64,000 nucleotides of DNA from Candidatus Ferrigenium bremense (GCA_019449635.1 JAGRPI010000012.1:78802-142801), one strand, 5' to 3'; positions 39,257 through 51,106 are shown, counted from the first letter of the stretch. The notes: generated by a model not told the origin, from the sequence alone. Translations and numbers: made by a program.

Positions 39257-39739
39257 TTATTTGTTGGGCGCGGGAAGATACCGAACCAGTTCGTTGAGCG
39301 CCCTTGTATAAACTTCACGCTTGAATTCGATTACGGCGTTGATGTCCAGCCAGTAATCGTTCCAGCGCCACGCATCAAATTCAGGATGCGGGCAGGCGCG
39401 CAGGCAGACATCACAATCACGACCAATCAGGCGCAACAAAAACCAGATCTGCTTTTGTCCGCGATAGCTACCGCGCGAATCACGCTTGTTCCAGCCCTGC
39501 GGAACCTCATAACGCATCCAGTCCCGGGTGCGTCCGAGTATTTTTACATGTTCCGGCATCAAGCCGACTTCTTCGTGCAACTCGCGGTACATCGCCTGTT
39601 CCGGGGTTTCGCCATGCTGTATGCCGCCTTGTGGAAACTGCCACGCGTGCTGCCGCACCCGCTTGCCCCAGAACACCTGATTACTGCCATTCGTGATAAT
39701 GATGCCGACATTCGGGCGATAGCCGTCTCGGTCGATCAT
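39257..39739 (-). CDS. rppH: RNA pyrophosphohydrolase
   Basis: A 160-residue Nudix hydrolase that removes pyrophosphate from mRNA 5' ends to start decay. The Nudix box is [23 protein letters not shown] and the N-terminus [27 protein letters not shown] is diagnostic for RppH/NudH, as is QFPQGGI. The length is normal. Confidence 0.95.
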   Translation of the reverse strand: MIDRDGYRPNVGIIITNGSNQVFWGKRVRQHAWQFPQGGIQHGETPEQAMYRELHEEVGLMPEHVKILGRTRDWMRYEVPQGWNKRDSRGSYRGQKQIWFLLRLIGRDCDVCLRACPHPEFDAWRWNDYWLDINAVIEFKREVYTRALNELVRYLPAPNK

Positions 39740-39897
39740 TTGCCACTCTATTCGGTTAATTTCAATGCGCGGATTCTTTCACATTTCCTGTTTGTTGGAA
39801 AGCGGATCAATATTCTTCAGCCTCCAGCAAGGCGGGAAACAATCACGGATTTCTTTGGGTGGTTCGGAAGGGTGTGTCCGTCGAGGCGGTGCAGCGG

Positions 39898-41839
<1,942 letters not shown>

Positions 41840-41866
41840 CCCAACCCCTCCCAGCCTCCCCTTGTC

Positions 41867-41927
41867 ATAACCAGCGACTTGGCTATCGTCTTTTGATAGA
41901 TTAGTCGAATGGCTAGTCGTTTTACCA
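41867..41927 (-). repeat. 61-bp hairpin element, copy 3 (5' of kdsB)
   Basis: On the minus strand it runs TGGTAAAACGACTAGCCATTC to CGCTGGTTAT, with CTATC/GATAG as inner stem. It is nested in outer arms CCTCCCCTTG and CAGGGGAGG; the left outer sequence CCAACCCCTCCC-GCCTCCCC recurs in the mutS insertion. Confidence 0.85.
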
Positions 41928-41990
41928 GGGGAGGAGCGACTCTGTTCTCCCCCTGACAAGGGGGAGTTAGAGTGGGTTGATTTTTTCACA

Positions 41991-42176
41991 TCAGACCTTT
42001 TCGACTTCTTCGGCGCTCAGCTTGCGCGCCTCGTCGGCCAGCATCACCGGAATATCGTCTTCGATCCTGAAGGCCAGCCGGTCGGCTTTGCAGATCAATT
42101 CCTGCGCGGCTTTCTGATAGACCAGCGGGGATTTGCACAGCGGGCAAACAAGGATATCAAGCAGTTTTGCGTCCAT
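41991..42176 (-). CDS. Trm112 family zinc-ribbon-like protein
   Basis: A 61-residue protein, [57 protein letters not shown] and a later single Cys recall a degenerate zinc ribbon of the Trm112/YcaR family, almost always located between lpxK and kdsB. It overlaps the lpxK 3' end by 20 bp. The function in bacteria is uncertain. Confidence 0.92.
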   Translation of the reverse strand: MDAKLLDILVCPLCKSPLVYQKAAQELICKADRLAFRIEDDIPVMLADEARKLSAEEVEKV

Positions 42177-43374
42177 GGGATTCTATCTTTCGCAGTATGT
42201 GGTCGAGCAGGGCTGGGTCGATCTGGGCATCTACACGCAACACCCAATAGCGGGCATCGGCGAATGTGGCGCATTTTACCGCATCTTTTTCGGTCAGGAG
42301 TATCGCATCGCACCCGGTAAAAGCGAGGTCGGCTGCGGAATAGGGATGATGGTCTGGAAAAACGTGCGGCGTGAAGGGAATGCCCAGCGCTTGCAGATGC
42401 CGGAAGTAGCGTTGCGGATGTCCGATACCGGCCACGGCATGGTTGTTCAGCGTATGGAAATGGTCGGCAGCAACAGTTTTGCCGGGGTCGAGCAGGTTAT
42501 AAAAGATATCCCCCGACAGGCGCATGGCGTACCGGCCTGTTGAAGTCTCGCCGCCGTCGGATATAAACTCGCACAGCGATTCGTTTGCCCGGCTCCGCCC
42601 CCCTCGCTTCGCTCTCCCCGCTTGCGGGATAACCAGCGACTTGGTTGCGGTATCTGGCAACCTAGTCGAATGGCTAGTTGTTTCACCCAGAGGGTTGGGG
42701 AGATAACCAGCCACTTGGTTGCCGCTCTTTGGCAACCTAGTGGAATGGCTAGTTGTTCCATCAGGGAAACGAGCTTGCTCGTTTACCACCACGGCATCCA
42801 CGGCCTGCAGGCGCGCCACCGGCTCGCGCAGCGGTCCGGCGGGCAGCATGCATCCGTTGCCGAAGCCGCGTATGCCATCGATGACCGCAATCTCTGCGTC
42901 GCGCTGCAAGCGGTAGTGCTGCAAGCCGTCGTCGCACAACACGACATCGCACTCTGGATGTGCCTTCAGGGCGGCTTGCGCGGCGGCGGCGCGGTCTTTC
43001 CCTATCCACACCGGGCAGAGGTTGCGCCGCGCCATCAGCAATGGTTCGTCGCCCGCCTGCTGTGCATCGCTGCCGGCATTGACTTGCTGTGGCTGTTGCG
43101 CGGCACCGCCGTAGCCGCGGCTGACGATGAGCGGATGCCGGCCGCGCTGGATCAGCTGTTGCGCCAGGGTAAGCGTGAGCGGGGTCTTGCCGGTTCCGCC
43201 GACGCTGATGTTGCCGATGACGATGACCGGCACGGGCAATTTTTCGCTGGGCAGGATGCGGCTGCGATACAGCGCGCGGCGCAACGCCACCAGTGCGCGG
43301 AACAGTAAACTGACCGGAAAAAGGATCAGGTGCAGCGGGGTGATGCGGTACCAGTGGTGTTCCAGGCCGGCCAT
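42157..43374 (-). CDS. lpxK: Tetraacyldisaccharide 4'-kinase (with two in-frame repeat insertions)
   Basis: Phosphorylates the lipid A disaccharide at the inner membrane. [27 protein letters not shown] carries the P-loop, [17 protein letters not shown] the second motif, and [14 protein letters not shown] a conserved C-terminal segment; one N-terminal membrane helix is present. After [12 protein letters not shown], about 65-70 residues absent from usual LpxK proteins intervene; they contain [18 protein letters not shown] and [15 protein letters not shown] from two 61-bp elements. The resulting 405 residues exceed the usual 330. If not tolerated, the insertion would be lethal, since lpxK is normally essential. 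Confidence 0.93.
   Translation of the reverse strand: MAGLEHHWYRITPLHLILFPVSLLFRALVALRRALYRSRILPSEKLPVPVIVIGNISVGGTGKTPLTLTLAQQLIQRGRHPLIVSRGYGGAAQQPQQVNAGSDAQQAGDEPLLMARRNLCPVWIGKDRAAAAQAALKAHPECDVVLCDDGLQHYRLQRDAEIAVIDGIRGFGNGCMLPAGPLREPVARLQAVDAVVVNEQARFPDGTTSHSTRLPKSGNQVAGYLPNPLGETTSHSTRLPDTATKSLVIPQAGRAKRGGRSRANESLCEFISDGGETSTGRYAMRLSGDIFYNLLDPGKTVAADHFHTLNNHAVAGIGHPQRYFRHLQALGIPFTPHVFPDHHPYSAADLAFTGCDAILLTEKDAVKCATFADARYWVLRVDAQIDPALLDHILRKIESHGRKTA
42629..42689 (-). repeat. 61-bp hairpin element, copy 4 (inside lpxK)
   Basis: On the minus strand it ends CGCTGGTTAT after ACTAGCCATTCGACTAGG and a GGTTGC/GCAACC stem. It is read in the lpxK frame as [26 protein letters not shown] lies next to it, part of the CTCTCCCGCTTGCGGG repeat family. 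Confidence 0.86.
42703..42763 (-). repeat. 61-bp hairpin element, copy 5 (inside lpxK)
   Basis: On the minus strand, TGATGGAACAACTAGCCATTC to GGCTGGTTAT. The stem CCACT/AGTGG replaces CGACT/AGTCG seen in other copies, a paired change on both arms. It is read in the lpxK frame as [18 protein letters not shown]. Confidence 0.88.
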
Positions 43375-43752
43375 CTCTTATTCCAACCCCATTTCGAAGG
43401 TCAAACAAGCCTGTCCTGAGCACAGTCGAAGGGGCGGCGATGAGCGTACGACGCTGAAAACGAATGTTTCAGCGTACGCTAACTTCGCTTGCGAAGTTAA
43501 GCCCGAAAGGGCGGCGGTAGCTACAGTGCAATTGCCGCTCCGACACAGTGTGGGCGTAATCCTCCGGTGCGGGAGGAACGGCCTGGCAACGGCTCCCGCA
43601 ATCGGCTGGCTACGCCAGTAACGTGTCGCTGTTGCGCGACTATAACCAGCGACTTGTCTATCGTCTTTTGATGGCCCGGTCGAATGGCTAGTTGTTTCAT
43701 CAGGAGTGAGCGAGGAGGCCAACGCAGTTGCACCGATGAAATGGGATTGAAA
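43375..43752. other. Repeat-filled gap between lpxK and exbD
   Basis: No gene is supported in these 378 bp. It holds a GTCCTGAGCACAGTCGAAGG half-repeat near 43402, an AACTTCGCTTGCGAAGTT palindrome near 43481, a stretch at 43537-43576 with CCTCCGGTGCGGGAGG that recurs in reverse near 51735-51775, and 61-bp copy 6. Confidence 0.6.
43642..43702 (-). repeat. 61-bp hairpin element, copy 6 (lpxK-exbD gap)
   Basis: On the minus strand, TGATGAAACAACTAGCCATTC to CGCTGGTTAT. The central stem is weaker here (CATC/GATA region), but the length and invariant ends are preserved. Confidence 0.85.
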
Positions 43753-44175
43753 TTATTTGGGCTGGTTCTGGGTAGTGAAGGTGATACGCCCATATCCTGC
43801 CTGCCGTGCCGCTTCCATCACGTTGATCACGGACTGGTGCGGAGCCTTGGCATCGGCATTGATGACGATGGTGGGATCGGCCTGGTCGCCCGCGGCATTT
43901 TTCAGCGAGGCCGCCAGCGCCTCCACGCCGGAGTAGGTTAATCCATGATTATTGATGGCGTAATGTTCCGAGGCGTCTATCGCGATGTTGATCGGTTTGT
44001 TGGCCGCTTCGGCGGCCGCTTCGCCGCCGGCTTGCGGCAGGTTGATCTGCAATTCGGAATATTTGGCATAGCTGGTGGTCACCATCAGGAAGATCAGGAT
44101 CACCAGCAGCACGTCTATCATCGGGATCAGATTGATTTCCGGTTCCTCACGGCTGCGCCCGCGTCGAAAATTCAT
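43753..44175 (-). CDS. exbD: ExbD/TolR family biopolymer transport protein
   Basis: A 140-residue protein with one N-terminal membrane helix (INLIPMIDVLLVILIFLMVTTSY), whose Asp in PMIDVLL is the conserved proton-path residue, and a periplasmic domain. With ExbB it couples the proton gradient to outer-membrane energisation. It lies 6 bp after exbB. The TolR/ExbD distinction cannot be made from sequence alone. Confidence 0.92.
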   Translation of the reverse strand: MNFRRGRSREEPEINLIPMIDVLLVILIFLMVTTSYAKYSELQINLPQAGGEAAAEAANKPINIAIDASEHYAINNHGLTYSGVEALAASLKNAAGDQADPTIVINADAKAPHQSVINVMEAARQAGYGRITFTTQNQPK

Positions 44176-44181
44176 GGCTGT

Positions 44182-44790
44182 TTAGCTCTTGCGTTGGCCA
44201 TGCACGATTTCCGCCAGTTTGACCGCCTGTTGCTCCATTTCGATGGACAGGCTGTCTATCTGGGCGCGGAAATGCCGGTAGGAAATCATGCTGGGAATCG
44301 CCACGATCAGGCCGAAAGCCGTGTTGTACAAGGCCACCGATATGCCATGGGCTAGTACCGCCGGGCTATTGCCCACCGCAGCCTGCGAGCCGAAAATCTC
44401 GATCATTCCCACCACGGTGCCGAACAGCCCCAGCAATGGGCTGATGGAGGCGATCGTGCCCAGGGTGGTCAGGAAACGCTCCAGATCGTGCGTGACCGCC
44501 CGCCCCGCTTCTTCGATGGATTCCTTCATCACCTCGGGCGGGCTTTTGATGTTCTTGAGGCCGGCGGCGAAGATGCGTCCCAGCGGCGAACTTTCGGCCA
44601 GTCTGGCCAGCATGCCTTCGCTGACGCCGCGCTGCTTCATCTCCTTGATGACTTCATCCAGCAGGGCGGGAGGGGAGATGCGGTTCGCACGCAAGGAAAT
44701 CGAACGTTCGACGATCAAGCCGACTGCAATGATGGATGCCAGGATCAGAAACCAGATCGGCCAGCCGGCCGCTTCTACAATTGCAATCAC
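44182..44790 (-). CDS. exbB: ExbB/TolQ family proton channel protein
   Basis: A 202-residue MotA/TolQ/ExbB protein with three membrane helices: WPIWFLILASIIAVGLIVERSISL, LGTIASISPLLGLFGTVVGMIEIF and AVLAHGISVALYNTAFGLIVAIPSMISY. The second and third carry the conserved Thr/Pro/Gly channel residues. It forms the inner-membrane motor with ExbD. As first gene of this block it is transcribed away from xseA. Confidence 0.93.
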   Translation of the reverse strand: MIAIVEAAGWPIWFLILASIIAVGLIVERSISLRANRISPPALLDEVIKEMKQRGVSEGMLARLAESSPLGRIFAAGLKNIKSPPEVMKESIEEAGRAVTHDLERFLTTLGTIASISPLLGLFGTVVGMIEIFGSQAAVGNSPAVLAHGISVALYNTAFGLIVAIPSMISYRHFRAQIDSLSIEMEQQAVKLAEIVHGQRKS

Positions 44791-45152
44791 GCGGATTCTC
44801 CAGATGTGCTTAAATTAAATGCGCTTGAAATTTCAGGCCGCAACTGTAGCGTGTCACACTGAGATGAGCAACATTTCTCAAGGTTTACTTCAGCAATATT
44901 TTGCTAACTTGCCATTCGATAAAGAGTATTTCCATTTACCCACAAAATCTGTGGATAACTTTGTTGATGATTCTTGGGGATGATGCATTAACATGGCGTG
45001 TGATAAGGAGTTTTGTTAATTTGCCTATTTTTTGTGTGGCAATAAATTACATATAAAACAATTACTTACTGTAAGTTGCGGGTTTTGTTGCGAGATGGTG
45101 TGGCAAGGAATGGCGAATTTGCTGGCTTTGTGGATTATTTATCGATGTCAAT
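44791..45152. promoter_or_regulatory. AT-rich divergent region with DnaA-box-like sites
   Basis: A 362-bp AT-rich gap between exbB and xseA. TGTGGATAA at 44950-44958 is a perfect DnaA box, and TGTGGATTA at 45129-45137 differs by one base. Two boxes are too few to claim an origin. The region probably carries both divergent promoters. Confidence 0.5.
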
Positions 45153-46499
45153 ATGTCTTTAGGCCTATTTTTGGAAGAAAAAAACCGCGTTTTGCGCGTC
45201 GCGGAACTCAACTTTGCAATCAAGCAGTTGCTGGAAAGCAATGTCCCGTTGTTGTGGGTGCGCGGCGAAATCTCCAATCTGGTGAGGGCCGCTTCCGGCC
45301 ATTGGTATTTTTCGCTGAAGGACGACCAGGCGCAGGTGCGCTGCGTGATGTTCCGCCACAAGAACCAGTTGTTGAGAGAACCGATCGCCAACGGACAACT
45401 CGTCGAAGTGTTAGCGGTCGCTACCTTATATGAGCAGCGCGGCGACTTTCAGCTGACCGTCGAGCAGATGCGCCCGGCAGGACTGGGCATCCTGTATGAA
45501 CAATTCGAGCGGCTGAAGCAATTGCTGGAAAGCGAGGGGCTGTTCGCCGCCGCGCGCAAACGCGCCTTGCCCGCCTTCCCGAGGCGCATCGGCATCGTCA
45601 CCTCGCCGCAGGCCGCCGCGCTGCGCGATGTGCTGACCACCCTGAAGCTGCGGCTGCCGTCCGTGCCGGTGCTGCTGTACCCCGCGCCGGTGCAGGGCAC
45701 CGGCAGCGCGGAAAAGATCGCCTCAGCTATCCAGATAGCCAACCGGCGCGCGGAATGCGACGTGCTGATCCTGTGCCGCGGCGGCGGCAGCATCGAGGAC
45801 CTGTGGGCGTTCAATGAGGAAATCGTCGCGCGCGCCATTGCCGCCAGCGACATTCCCATCGTCAGCGGCGTCGGCCACGAGACCGACTTCACCATCGCCG
45901 ATTTCGCCGCCGACGAGCGCGCCCCGACCCCCACCGCAGCCGCGCAGCGCGTCGCGCCGGACCGCCACGCCTTGCTCGGAAGTATGCGCGACAAGGCGCA
46001 ACATCTCGAGCGCACGCAGCGCAACCGCCTGCAAAACGCCATGCAGGCGCTGGATTATTTGCAGCGCCGCCTGGTGCATCCCGCGCAGCAGTTGCAGCGC
46101 CGGGCGCAACAACTGGATCAACTGCAACAGCGCCTGCAGCGCGCCTTTACCCACCGCAAGCAACAGCAACACTGGCAATGGCAATCGCTGGTGCAGCGCC
46201 TGCGCGCTGCGGGCAGCGATTTTGCGCGCCTGCGCGACCAGCAGGCCAATTTGGCGCAACGGCTGAACAAGGCAATGCGCGCGGTGCAGGCGCAACGCGC
46301 GGGGCGCGTGGAAAATCTCGCGCAGCATCTGATTCTGCTTGACCCGAAACAGGTGCTGGCACGCGGCTACAGCTTGGTGCAGGATGCGAATGGCAGTGTG
46401 GTGTCGGATGCCGGGCAGTTGGCGGTGGGGGCGGAGTTGCGCATCACCTTTGCGAAGGGGTGGGCGCGGACTGAGGTGAAAGAACGCGGCGAATTATAA
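45153..46499 (+). CDS. xseA: Exodeoxyribonuclease VII large subunit
   Basis: A 448-residue subunit of the single-strand exonuclease. The N-terminal OB fold (LWVRGEISNLVRAASGHWYFSLKDDQAQVRCVMFR), the catalytic domain with GIVTSPQAAALRDVLTTL, DVLILCRGGGSIEDLWAFNEE and VGHETDFTIADFAADERAPTPTAAAQ, and a long Gln/Arg-rich coiled coil are all present. No small subunit (xseB) is in the window. Confidence 0.95.
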   Translation: MSLGLFLEEKNRVLRVAELNFAIKQLLESNVPLLWVRGEISNLVRAASGHWYFSLKDDQAQVRCVMFRHKNQLLREPIANGQLVEVLAVATLYEQRGDFQLTVEQMRPAGLGILYEQFERLKQLLESEGLFAAARKRALPAFPRRIGIVTSPQAAALRDVLTTLKLRLPSVPVLLYPAPVQGTGSAEKIASAIQIANRRAECDVLILCRGGGSIEDLWAFNEEIVARAIAASDIPIVSGVGHETDFTIADFAADERAPTPTAAAQRVAPDRHALLGSMRDKAQHLERTQRNRLQNAMQALDYLQRRLVHPAQQLQRRAQQLDQLQQRLQRAFTHRKQQQHWQWQSLVQRLRAAGSDFARLRDQQANLAQRLNKAMRAVQAQRAGRVENLAQHLILLDPKQVLARGYSLVQDANGSVVSDAGQLAVGAELRITFAKGWARTEVKERGEL

Positions 46500-46516
46500 A
46501 AAGGCCGTTCGCCCTG

Positions 46517-46577
46517 ATAACCAGCGACTAAGCTGGCGTCGTTTGCCAGCTTAGTCGAATGGCTAGTTGTTACATCA
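46517..46577 (-). repeat. 61-bp hairpin element, copy 7 (xseA-aroA gap)
   Basis: The most regular copy: CGACTAAGCTGGC and GCCAGCTTAGTCG form a perfect 13-bp stem. On the plus strand it begins right after GTTCGCCCTG, the first half of another repeat, as if inserted into it. Confidence 0.9.
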
Positions 46578-46660
46578 GATATCGGAGGGTGCAGCCATAG
46601 TTAACGCCGTTCGCCCTGAGCCTGTCGAAGGGCATTCGTCATTCCCGCAGGCGGAAAGCC

Positions 46661-46709
46661 AGTCAAAGCCAACACCGCCGGGCTACCACCGGCGGTGTTG
46701 GCTTTGACT
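46661..46709. repeat. Perfect 21-bp hairpin
   Basis: Arms 46661-46681 (AGTCAAAGCCAACACCGCCG plus G) and 46689-46709 are exactly complementary, with a 7-nt loop. There is no clean T-tract after it (TTGTATTTG), so it is at best a weak terminator for xseA. Confidence 0.85.
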
Positions 46710-46834
46710 TTGTATTTGATGTTGGGTTACGCGGTGAAACTGCTAACCCAACCTACACGCTGCCACCGGCAACCATGCGCACCTTCCCCCGCTGCGGTAT
46801 CATCCCGCCCTCACAAAATCGCTACCCAGTTTAA

Positions 46835-48886
46835 ATGTCTTCCGCAAATTTCATCGACCTTCCCCCTCTGCTGAGTGCGCGCGGCACGATCACGCTGCCC
46901 GGCTCGAAAAGCATTTCCAATCGCGTGCTGTTGCTGGCTGCGCTGTCCGAGGGTGCGACCGAGGTGCGCGATGTGCTGCTGTCCGACGACACCGAGCGCA
47001 TGCTGGATGGCCTGCGCACTCTGGGCGTCGGCGTGGATCAACTCGATCAGCATGTGTTCCGCGTGCAGGGCTGCGGCGGCAACTTTAGCGAAACCCGTTG
47101 CGCTCGTTTTCCGGTCAAGGACGCCGAACTGTTCCTCGGCAATGCCGGCACCGCATTCCGCCCGCTGACGGCGGCGCTGGCGTTGTCCGGCGGCCACTAC
47201 AAACTGTCCGGCGTGGCGCGCATGCACGAGCGGCCGATCGGCGACCTGGTGGATGCGTTGCGCGCACTGGGCGCGAACATCGACTATCTGGGCAATGACG
47301 GCTTCCCGCCGCTGGAGATTCATCTACCTTCTCCCCAGCCCTCTGATGAAACTACTAGCCATTCGACTAAGCCGCCAAAAGGCAGCGGCCAAGTCGCTGG
47401 TTATCCCATCAAGGGAGAGGGGGTAAAAAAAGTCAGCGTGCGCGGCGACGTATCGAGCCAGTTCCTTACCGCGCTGCTGATGGCCTTGCCGCTGCTGGAT
47501 CGCGAGGTGACGGTGGAGGTGGCCGGCGAGCTGATCTCCAAGCCGTATATCGAGATCACGCTGGCGATGATGGCGCGCTTTGGCGTGCCAGTGCAACGCG
47601 ACGGCTGGCGTAATTTTACGGTGGCGGCGGGCAGCCGTTATAAGTCACCGGGGGTGATCTACGTCGAAGGCGATGCGTCGTCAGCCTCGTATTTCCTCGC
47701 GGCGGGCGCGATCGGCGGCGGGCCGGTGCGCATCGAGGGCGTGGGCAGCGACAGCATCCAGGGCGACGTGCGCTTCGCCGATGCGCTGGCGCTGATGGGC
47801 GCGCATATCACGATGGGGCCGAACTGGATGGAGGCACGCGCTCCGCTGCACGGCAGGCTCAAGGCCATCGATCTGGACTGCAACCATATCCCCGATGCGG
47901 CGATGACGCTGGCGGTCGCGGCGCTGTTCGCCGACGGTGCGACCACGCTGCGCAACATCGCCAGCTGGCGTGTCAAGGAGACCGATCGCATCGCGGCAAT
48001 GGCGACAGAATTGCGCAAGGCCGGTGCGGCGGTGGAAGAGGGCGCGGATTACATACGCATCACGCCGCCTGCCAAGATCAAGCATGCTGCGATCGACACC
48101 TACGACGATCACCGCATGGCGATGTGTTTTTCGCTCGCGGCGTTCGGCGCTGCGGGGATGCGCATCAACGATCCGGATTGCGTGGCCAAGACTTTCCCGG
48201 ATTATTTTGCGCGTTTCCGCGAGGTGGTGCAGGCCGTGCCGGTGATTGCGATCGACGGGCCTTCCGCTTCGGGCAAGGGGACGGTGGCGCTGCGCGTCGC
48301 CCAGGTGCTGGGGTTCCATTTTCTCGACAGCGGCGCGATGTACCGCCTGCTGGGGCTGGCGGCGCAGCGGCATGGCGTCGCGCTGGACGATGAGGCGGCG
48401 CTGGCAAGCCTGGCGGGGCGGATGGATATCCGCTTCGAAGGCACGGATATCTGCCTGGACGGCGAAAAGGTGGGCGACGAGTTGCGCAGCGAGGAGGCGG
48501 GTGCCGCCGCCTCGAAAGTGGCGGCGCAGCCTTTGGTGCGCGCCGCGCTGCTGGAAAGACAGCGCGCCTTCCGCCGCGCGCCGGGACTGGTTGCCGACGG
48601 GCGCGACATGGGATCGGCGGTGTTCTTGGACGCGGCATTGAAGATATTCCTGACCGCCAGCGCCGAGGCGCGCGCCGAGCGACGATATAAGCAGTTGAAA
48701 GAAAAAGGGATGGATGCTAATATCGCCGCCCTTTTGCAAGATATACAGGCGCGCGACGAGCGGGATACCCAACGTAGCGCTTCTCCTTTGCAACAGGCGC
48801 CGGGTGCGAGCCTGCTGGATACCACCGCTCTGAACATCGAGCAGGCGGTTGCCGAAGTGCTCGCGCGTTACCAGGCGAAGAAATAG
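46835..48886 (+). CDS. aroA-cmk: Fused 3-phosphoshikimate 1-carboxyvinyltransferase / cytidylate kinase
   Basis: A 683-residue fusion. Residues 1 to about 465 are AroA (EPSP synthase): [53 protein letters not shown] and [18 protein letters not shown]. From [37 protein letters not shown] it is CMP kinase with P-loop, NMP-binding and RDMGSAVF motifs. Separate aroA and cmk genes are the rule, though this fusion is known in some betaproteobacteria. Within AroA, after LEIHLP, about 30 residues containing [20 protein letters not shown] come from a 61-bp element. The order before rpsA-ihfB is conserved. Confidence 0.95.
   Translation: MSSANFIDLPPLLSARGTITLPGSKSISNRVLLLAALSEGATEVRDVLLSDDTERMLDGLRTLGVGVDQLDQHVFRVQGCGGNFSETRCARFPVKDAELFLGNAGTAFRPLTAALALSGGHYKLSGVARMHERPIGDLVDALRALGANIDYLGNDGFPPLEIHLPSPQPSDETTSHSTKPPKGSGQVAGYPIKGEGVKKVSVRGDVSSQFLTALLMALPLLDREVTVEVAGELISKPYIEITLAMMARFGVPVQRDGWRNFTVAAGSRYKSPGVIYVEGDASSASYFLAAGAIGGGPVRIEGVGSDSIQGDVRFADALALMGAHITMGPNWMEARAPLHGRLKAIDLDCNHIPDAAMTLAVAALFADGATTLRNIASWRVKETDRIAAMATELRKAGAAVEEGADYIRITPPAKIKHAAIDTYDDHRMAMCFSLAAFGAAGMRINDPDCVAKTFPDYFARFREVVQAVPVIAIDGPSASGKGTVALRVAQVLGFHFLDSGAMYRLLGLAAQRHGVALDDEAALASLAGRMDIRFEGTDICLDGEKVGDELRSEEAGAAASKVAAQPLVRAALLERQRAFRRAPGLVADGRDMGSAVFLDAALKIFLTASAEARAERRYKQLKEKGMDANIAALLQDIQARDERDTQRSASPLQQAPGASLLDTTALNIEQAVAEVLARYQAKK
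47344..47404 (+). repeat. 61-bp hairpin element, copy 8 (inside aroA-cmk)
   Basis: TGATGAAACTACTAGCCATTC to CGCTGGTTAT, with CGACT/AGTCG and GCCGC-type inner pairing. It is read in frame as [18 protein letters not shown], the same frame and orientation as in lpxK. TCTCCCCAGCCC and GGGAGAGGG flank it. Confidence 0.9.
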
Positions 48887-48961
48887 CCCCGCCAGACCCT
48901 CCGTCTTCCGGGATCACTAACCAACCCTCTGCGTAAGCAGAATTTTTCTTAGGTGTATCCG

Positions 48962-50683
48962 ATGAACGCAACCGCAACTGCAGCCGCTGTACTCAACCCC
49001 GATAGTTTTGCCGCAATGTTTGAAGAAAGCCTGACGCGCAAGGAAATGCGCGCCGGCGAACTGATTACCGCACAAGTCGTGCGTGTCGATCACAACATGG
49101 TGGTGGTGAATGCCGGACTGAAGTCCGAAAGTTTAATTGCGATCGAGGAATTCCTCGACGCCAAAGGCGAATTGGAAGTCAAGGCGGGCGATTTCGTCAC
49201 CGTCGCGATCGAGGCGCTGGAGAACGGCTATGGCGAGACCAAGCTGTCGCGCGAAAAGGCCAAGCGCCTCGCGGCATGGCACGATCTGGAAGTGGCCATG
49301 GAAGAAGGCAAGGTCGTGGAAGGCTTCGTCAGCGGCAAGGTCAAGGGCGGCCTGACCGCGATGGTCAACGGCATCCGCGCGTTCCTGCCGGGCTCGCTGG
49401 TCGACATCCGTCCGGTCAAGGACACTACGCCTTACGAAAACAAGACCATGGAGCTGAAGGTCATCAAGCTGGACCGCAAGCGCAACAACGTCGTGGTTTC
49501 GCGCCGTGCAGTGCTGGAAGCCAGCATGGGTGCCGATCGCGAAGCGGTCATGGAAAACCTCAAGGAAGGCGCGATCGTCAAGGGCGTGGTCAAGAACATC
49601 ACCGACTACGGCGCGATCGTCGACTTGGGCGGCATCGACGGCCTGCTGCATATCACCGATCTGGCATGGCGCCGCGTGAAGCATCCTTCCGAAGTGTTGA
49701 CCGTGGGCGATGAAGTCGAAGCCAAGATTCTCAAGTTCGATCAGGAGAAGAACCGTGTCTCGCTGGGCATCAAGCAGATGGGCGATGATCCGTGGAGTGG
49801 CCTGGCACGCCGTTACCCGCAAGGTACGCGCATGTTCGGCAAGGTGACCAACCTGACCGACTACGGCGCATTCGTCGAGATCGAACAAGGTATCGAAGGT
49901 CTGGTGCACGTTTCCGAAATGGACTGGACCAACAAGAACGTTCATCCTTCCAAGGTCGTGCAGCTGGGCGACGAAGTGGAAGTGATGATTCTGGAGATCG
50001 ACGAGCAACGCCGCCGTATCTCCCTCGGCATGAAGCAATGCCAATCCAATCCGTGGAATGATTTCGCGAGCAACCACAAGAAGGGCGACAAGGTGAAGGG
50101 GCAGATCAAGTCCATCACCGACTTCGGCGTGTTTATCGGCCTGGATGGCGGTATCGACGGCCTGGTGCATCTGTCCGACCTGTCCTGGAGCCAGGCCGGC
50201 GAGGAAGCGGTGCGCAACTACAAGAAGGGCGATGAAGTCGAGGCCGTGGTATTGGCGATCGACGTGGAACGCGAACGCATCTCCCTCGGCGTCAAGCAAC
50301 TGGAAGGCGACCCGTTCGGCGGCTACGTGTCCGGTCACGAGAAGGGTGCAGTGGTTACCGGTATCGTGAAGTCCCTGGATGCCAAGGGCGCCGTCATTGC
50401 CCTGGAGGGCGATGTGGAAGCTTACCTGAAGGCATCGGAAGTATCCGCTGACCGCGTTGAAGACATCCGTACTCATCTGAAGGAAGGCGACAGCGTGACT
50501 GCCGTGATCATCAATGTGGACCGCAAAAATCGTGGCATCAACCTGTCGATCAAGGCGCTCAACAAGGCAGAAGAATCCGCCGCGATGCAGAAGCTTTCCG
50601 CAGAGAGCGCTTCCAATGCAGGGACCACCAATCTGGGCGCGTTGCTGAAGGCCAAGATGGGCGGCAGCAAGACCGAAGCCTGA
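48962..50683 (+). CDS. rpsA: 30S ribosomal protein S1
   Basis: A 573-residue protein with six S1 RNA-binding repeats (e.g. [104 protein letters not shown]). It unwinds and delivers mRNA to the 30S subunit. The start [23 protein letters not shown] is usual for betaproteobacteria. ihfB follows after 16 bp. Confidence 0.96.
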   Translation: MNATATAAAVLNPDSFAAMFEESLTRKEMRAGELITAQVVRVDHNMVVVNAGLKSESLIAIEEFLDAKGELEVKAGDFVTVAIEALENGYGETKLSREKAKRLAAWHDLEVAMEEGKVVEGFVSGKVKGGLTAMVNGIRAFLPGSLVDIRPVKDTTPYENKTMELKVIKLDRKRNNVVVSRRAVLEASMGADREAVMENLKEGAIVKGVVKNITDYGAIVDLGGIDGLLHITDLAWRRVKHPSEVLTVGDEVEAKILKFDQEKNRVSLGIKQMGDDPWSGLARRYPQGTRMFGKVTNLTDYGAFVEIEQGIEGLVHVSEMDWTNKNVHPSKVVQLGDEVEVMILEIDEQRRRISLGMKQCQSNPWNDFASNHKKGDKVKGQIKSITDFGVFIGLDGGIDGLVHLSDLSWSQAGEEAVRNYKKGDEVEAVVLAIDVERERISLGVKQLEGDPFGGYVSGHEKGAVVTGIVKSLDAKGAVIALEGDVEAYLKASEVSADRVEDIRTHLKEGDSVTAVIINVDRKNRGINLSIKALNKAEESAAMQKLSAESASNAGTTNLGALLKAKMGGSKTEA

Positions 50684-50699
50684 GTCCGAGGTTCACACC

Positions 50700-50987
50700 A
50701 TGACTCGATCCGACCTGATTGCCAAACTTGCCGAGTTGCATCCGCAACTGCTGACCAAGGATGCCGAGTTTGCCGTTAAAGTGATTCTGGACACCTTGTC
50801 CGCCACGCTGGCGCGTGGTGGGCGGGTCGAGATCCGCGGTTTCGGCAGCTTTGGCCTGAATTACCGTCCGCCGCGCCAGGGGCGCAATCCCAAGACCGGC
50901 GACAAGGTGAAGGTTCCGGCCAAGTATGTGCCGCATTTCAAGGCGGGCAAGGAATTGAGGGAACGGGTCTGCGAACGGAAGTCCTGA
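50700..50987 (+). CDS. ihfB: Integration host factor subunit beta
   Basis: A 95-residue DNA-bending protein of the HU/IHF family: [34 protein letters not shown], the signature [44 protein letters not shown] and the Pro that intercalates into the minor groove (RNPKTG). The position after rpsA is the standard ihfB locus. A terminator-like hairpin follows about 77 bp later. Confidence 0.96.
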   Translation: MTRSDLIAKLAELHPQLLTKDAEFAVKVILDTLSATLARGGRVEIRGFGSFGLNYRPPRQGRNPKTGDKVKVPAKYVPHFKAGKELRERVCERKS

Positions 50988-51063
50988 GCGCGGATTAGCC
51001 CTCACCTCAATCCTCTTCCGCAAGCGGGAGAGGAAGCAAACGAGAAAAGCAATCTTCAATTCT

Positions 51064-51099
51064 TGGCGGCGTATCGGAAGGTATGGCCGCCATTTTTTA
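51064..51099 (+). terminator. Terminator downstream of ihfB
   Basis: TGGCGGC (51064-51070) and GCCGCCA (51086-51092) form a stem, followed by TTTTTT. Confidence 0.75.
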
Positions 51100-51106
51100 T
51101 GCTATC

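Larger units (their letters stand above)
46500..46834. other. Repeat-filled gap between xseA and aroA-cmk
   Basis: No gene is supported. It contains 61-bp copy 7, a CGTTCGCCCTGAGCCTGTCG-AAGGG repeat (46609-46633), the perfect 21-bp hairpin at 46661-46709 and a GTTGGGTTA/TAACCCAAC inverted repeat (about 46721-46757). Confidence 0.65.

Noticed and set aside
44791..45152. Replication origin between exbB and xseA
   Set aside because: Only two DnaA-like boxes and no dnaA/dnaN/gidA neighbourhood.
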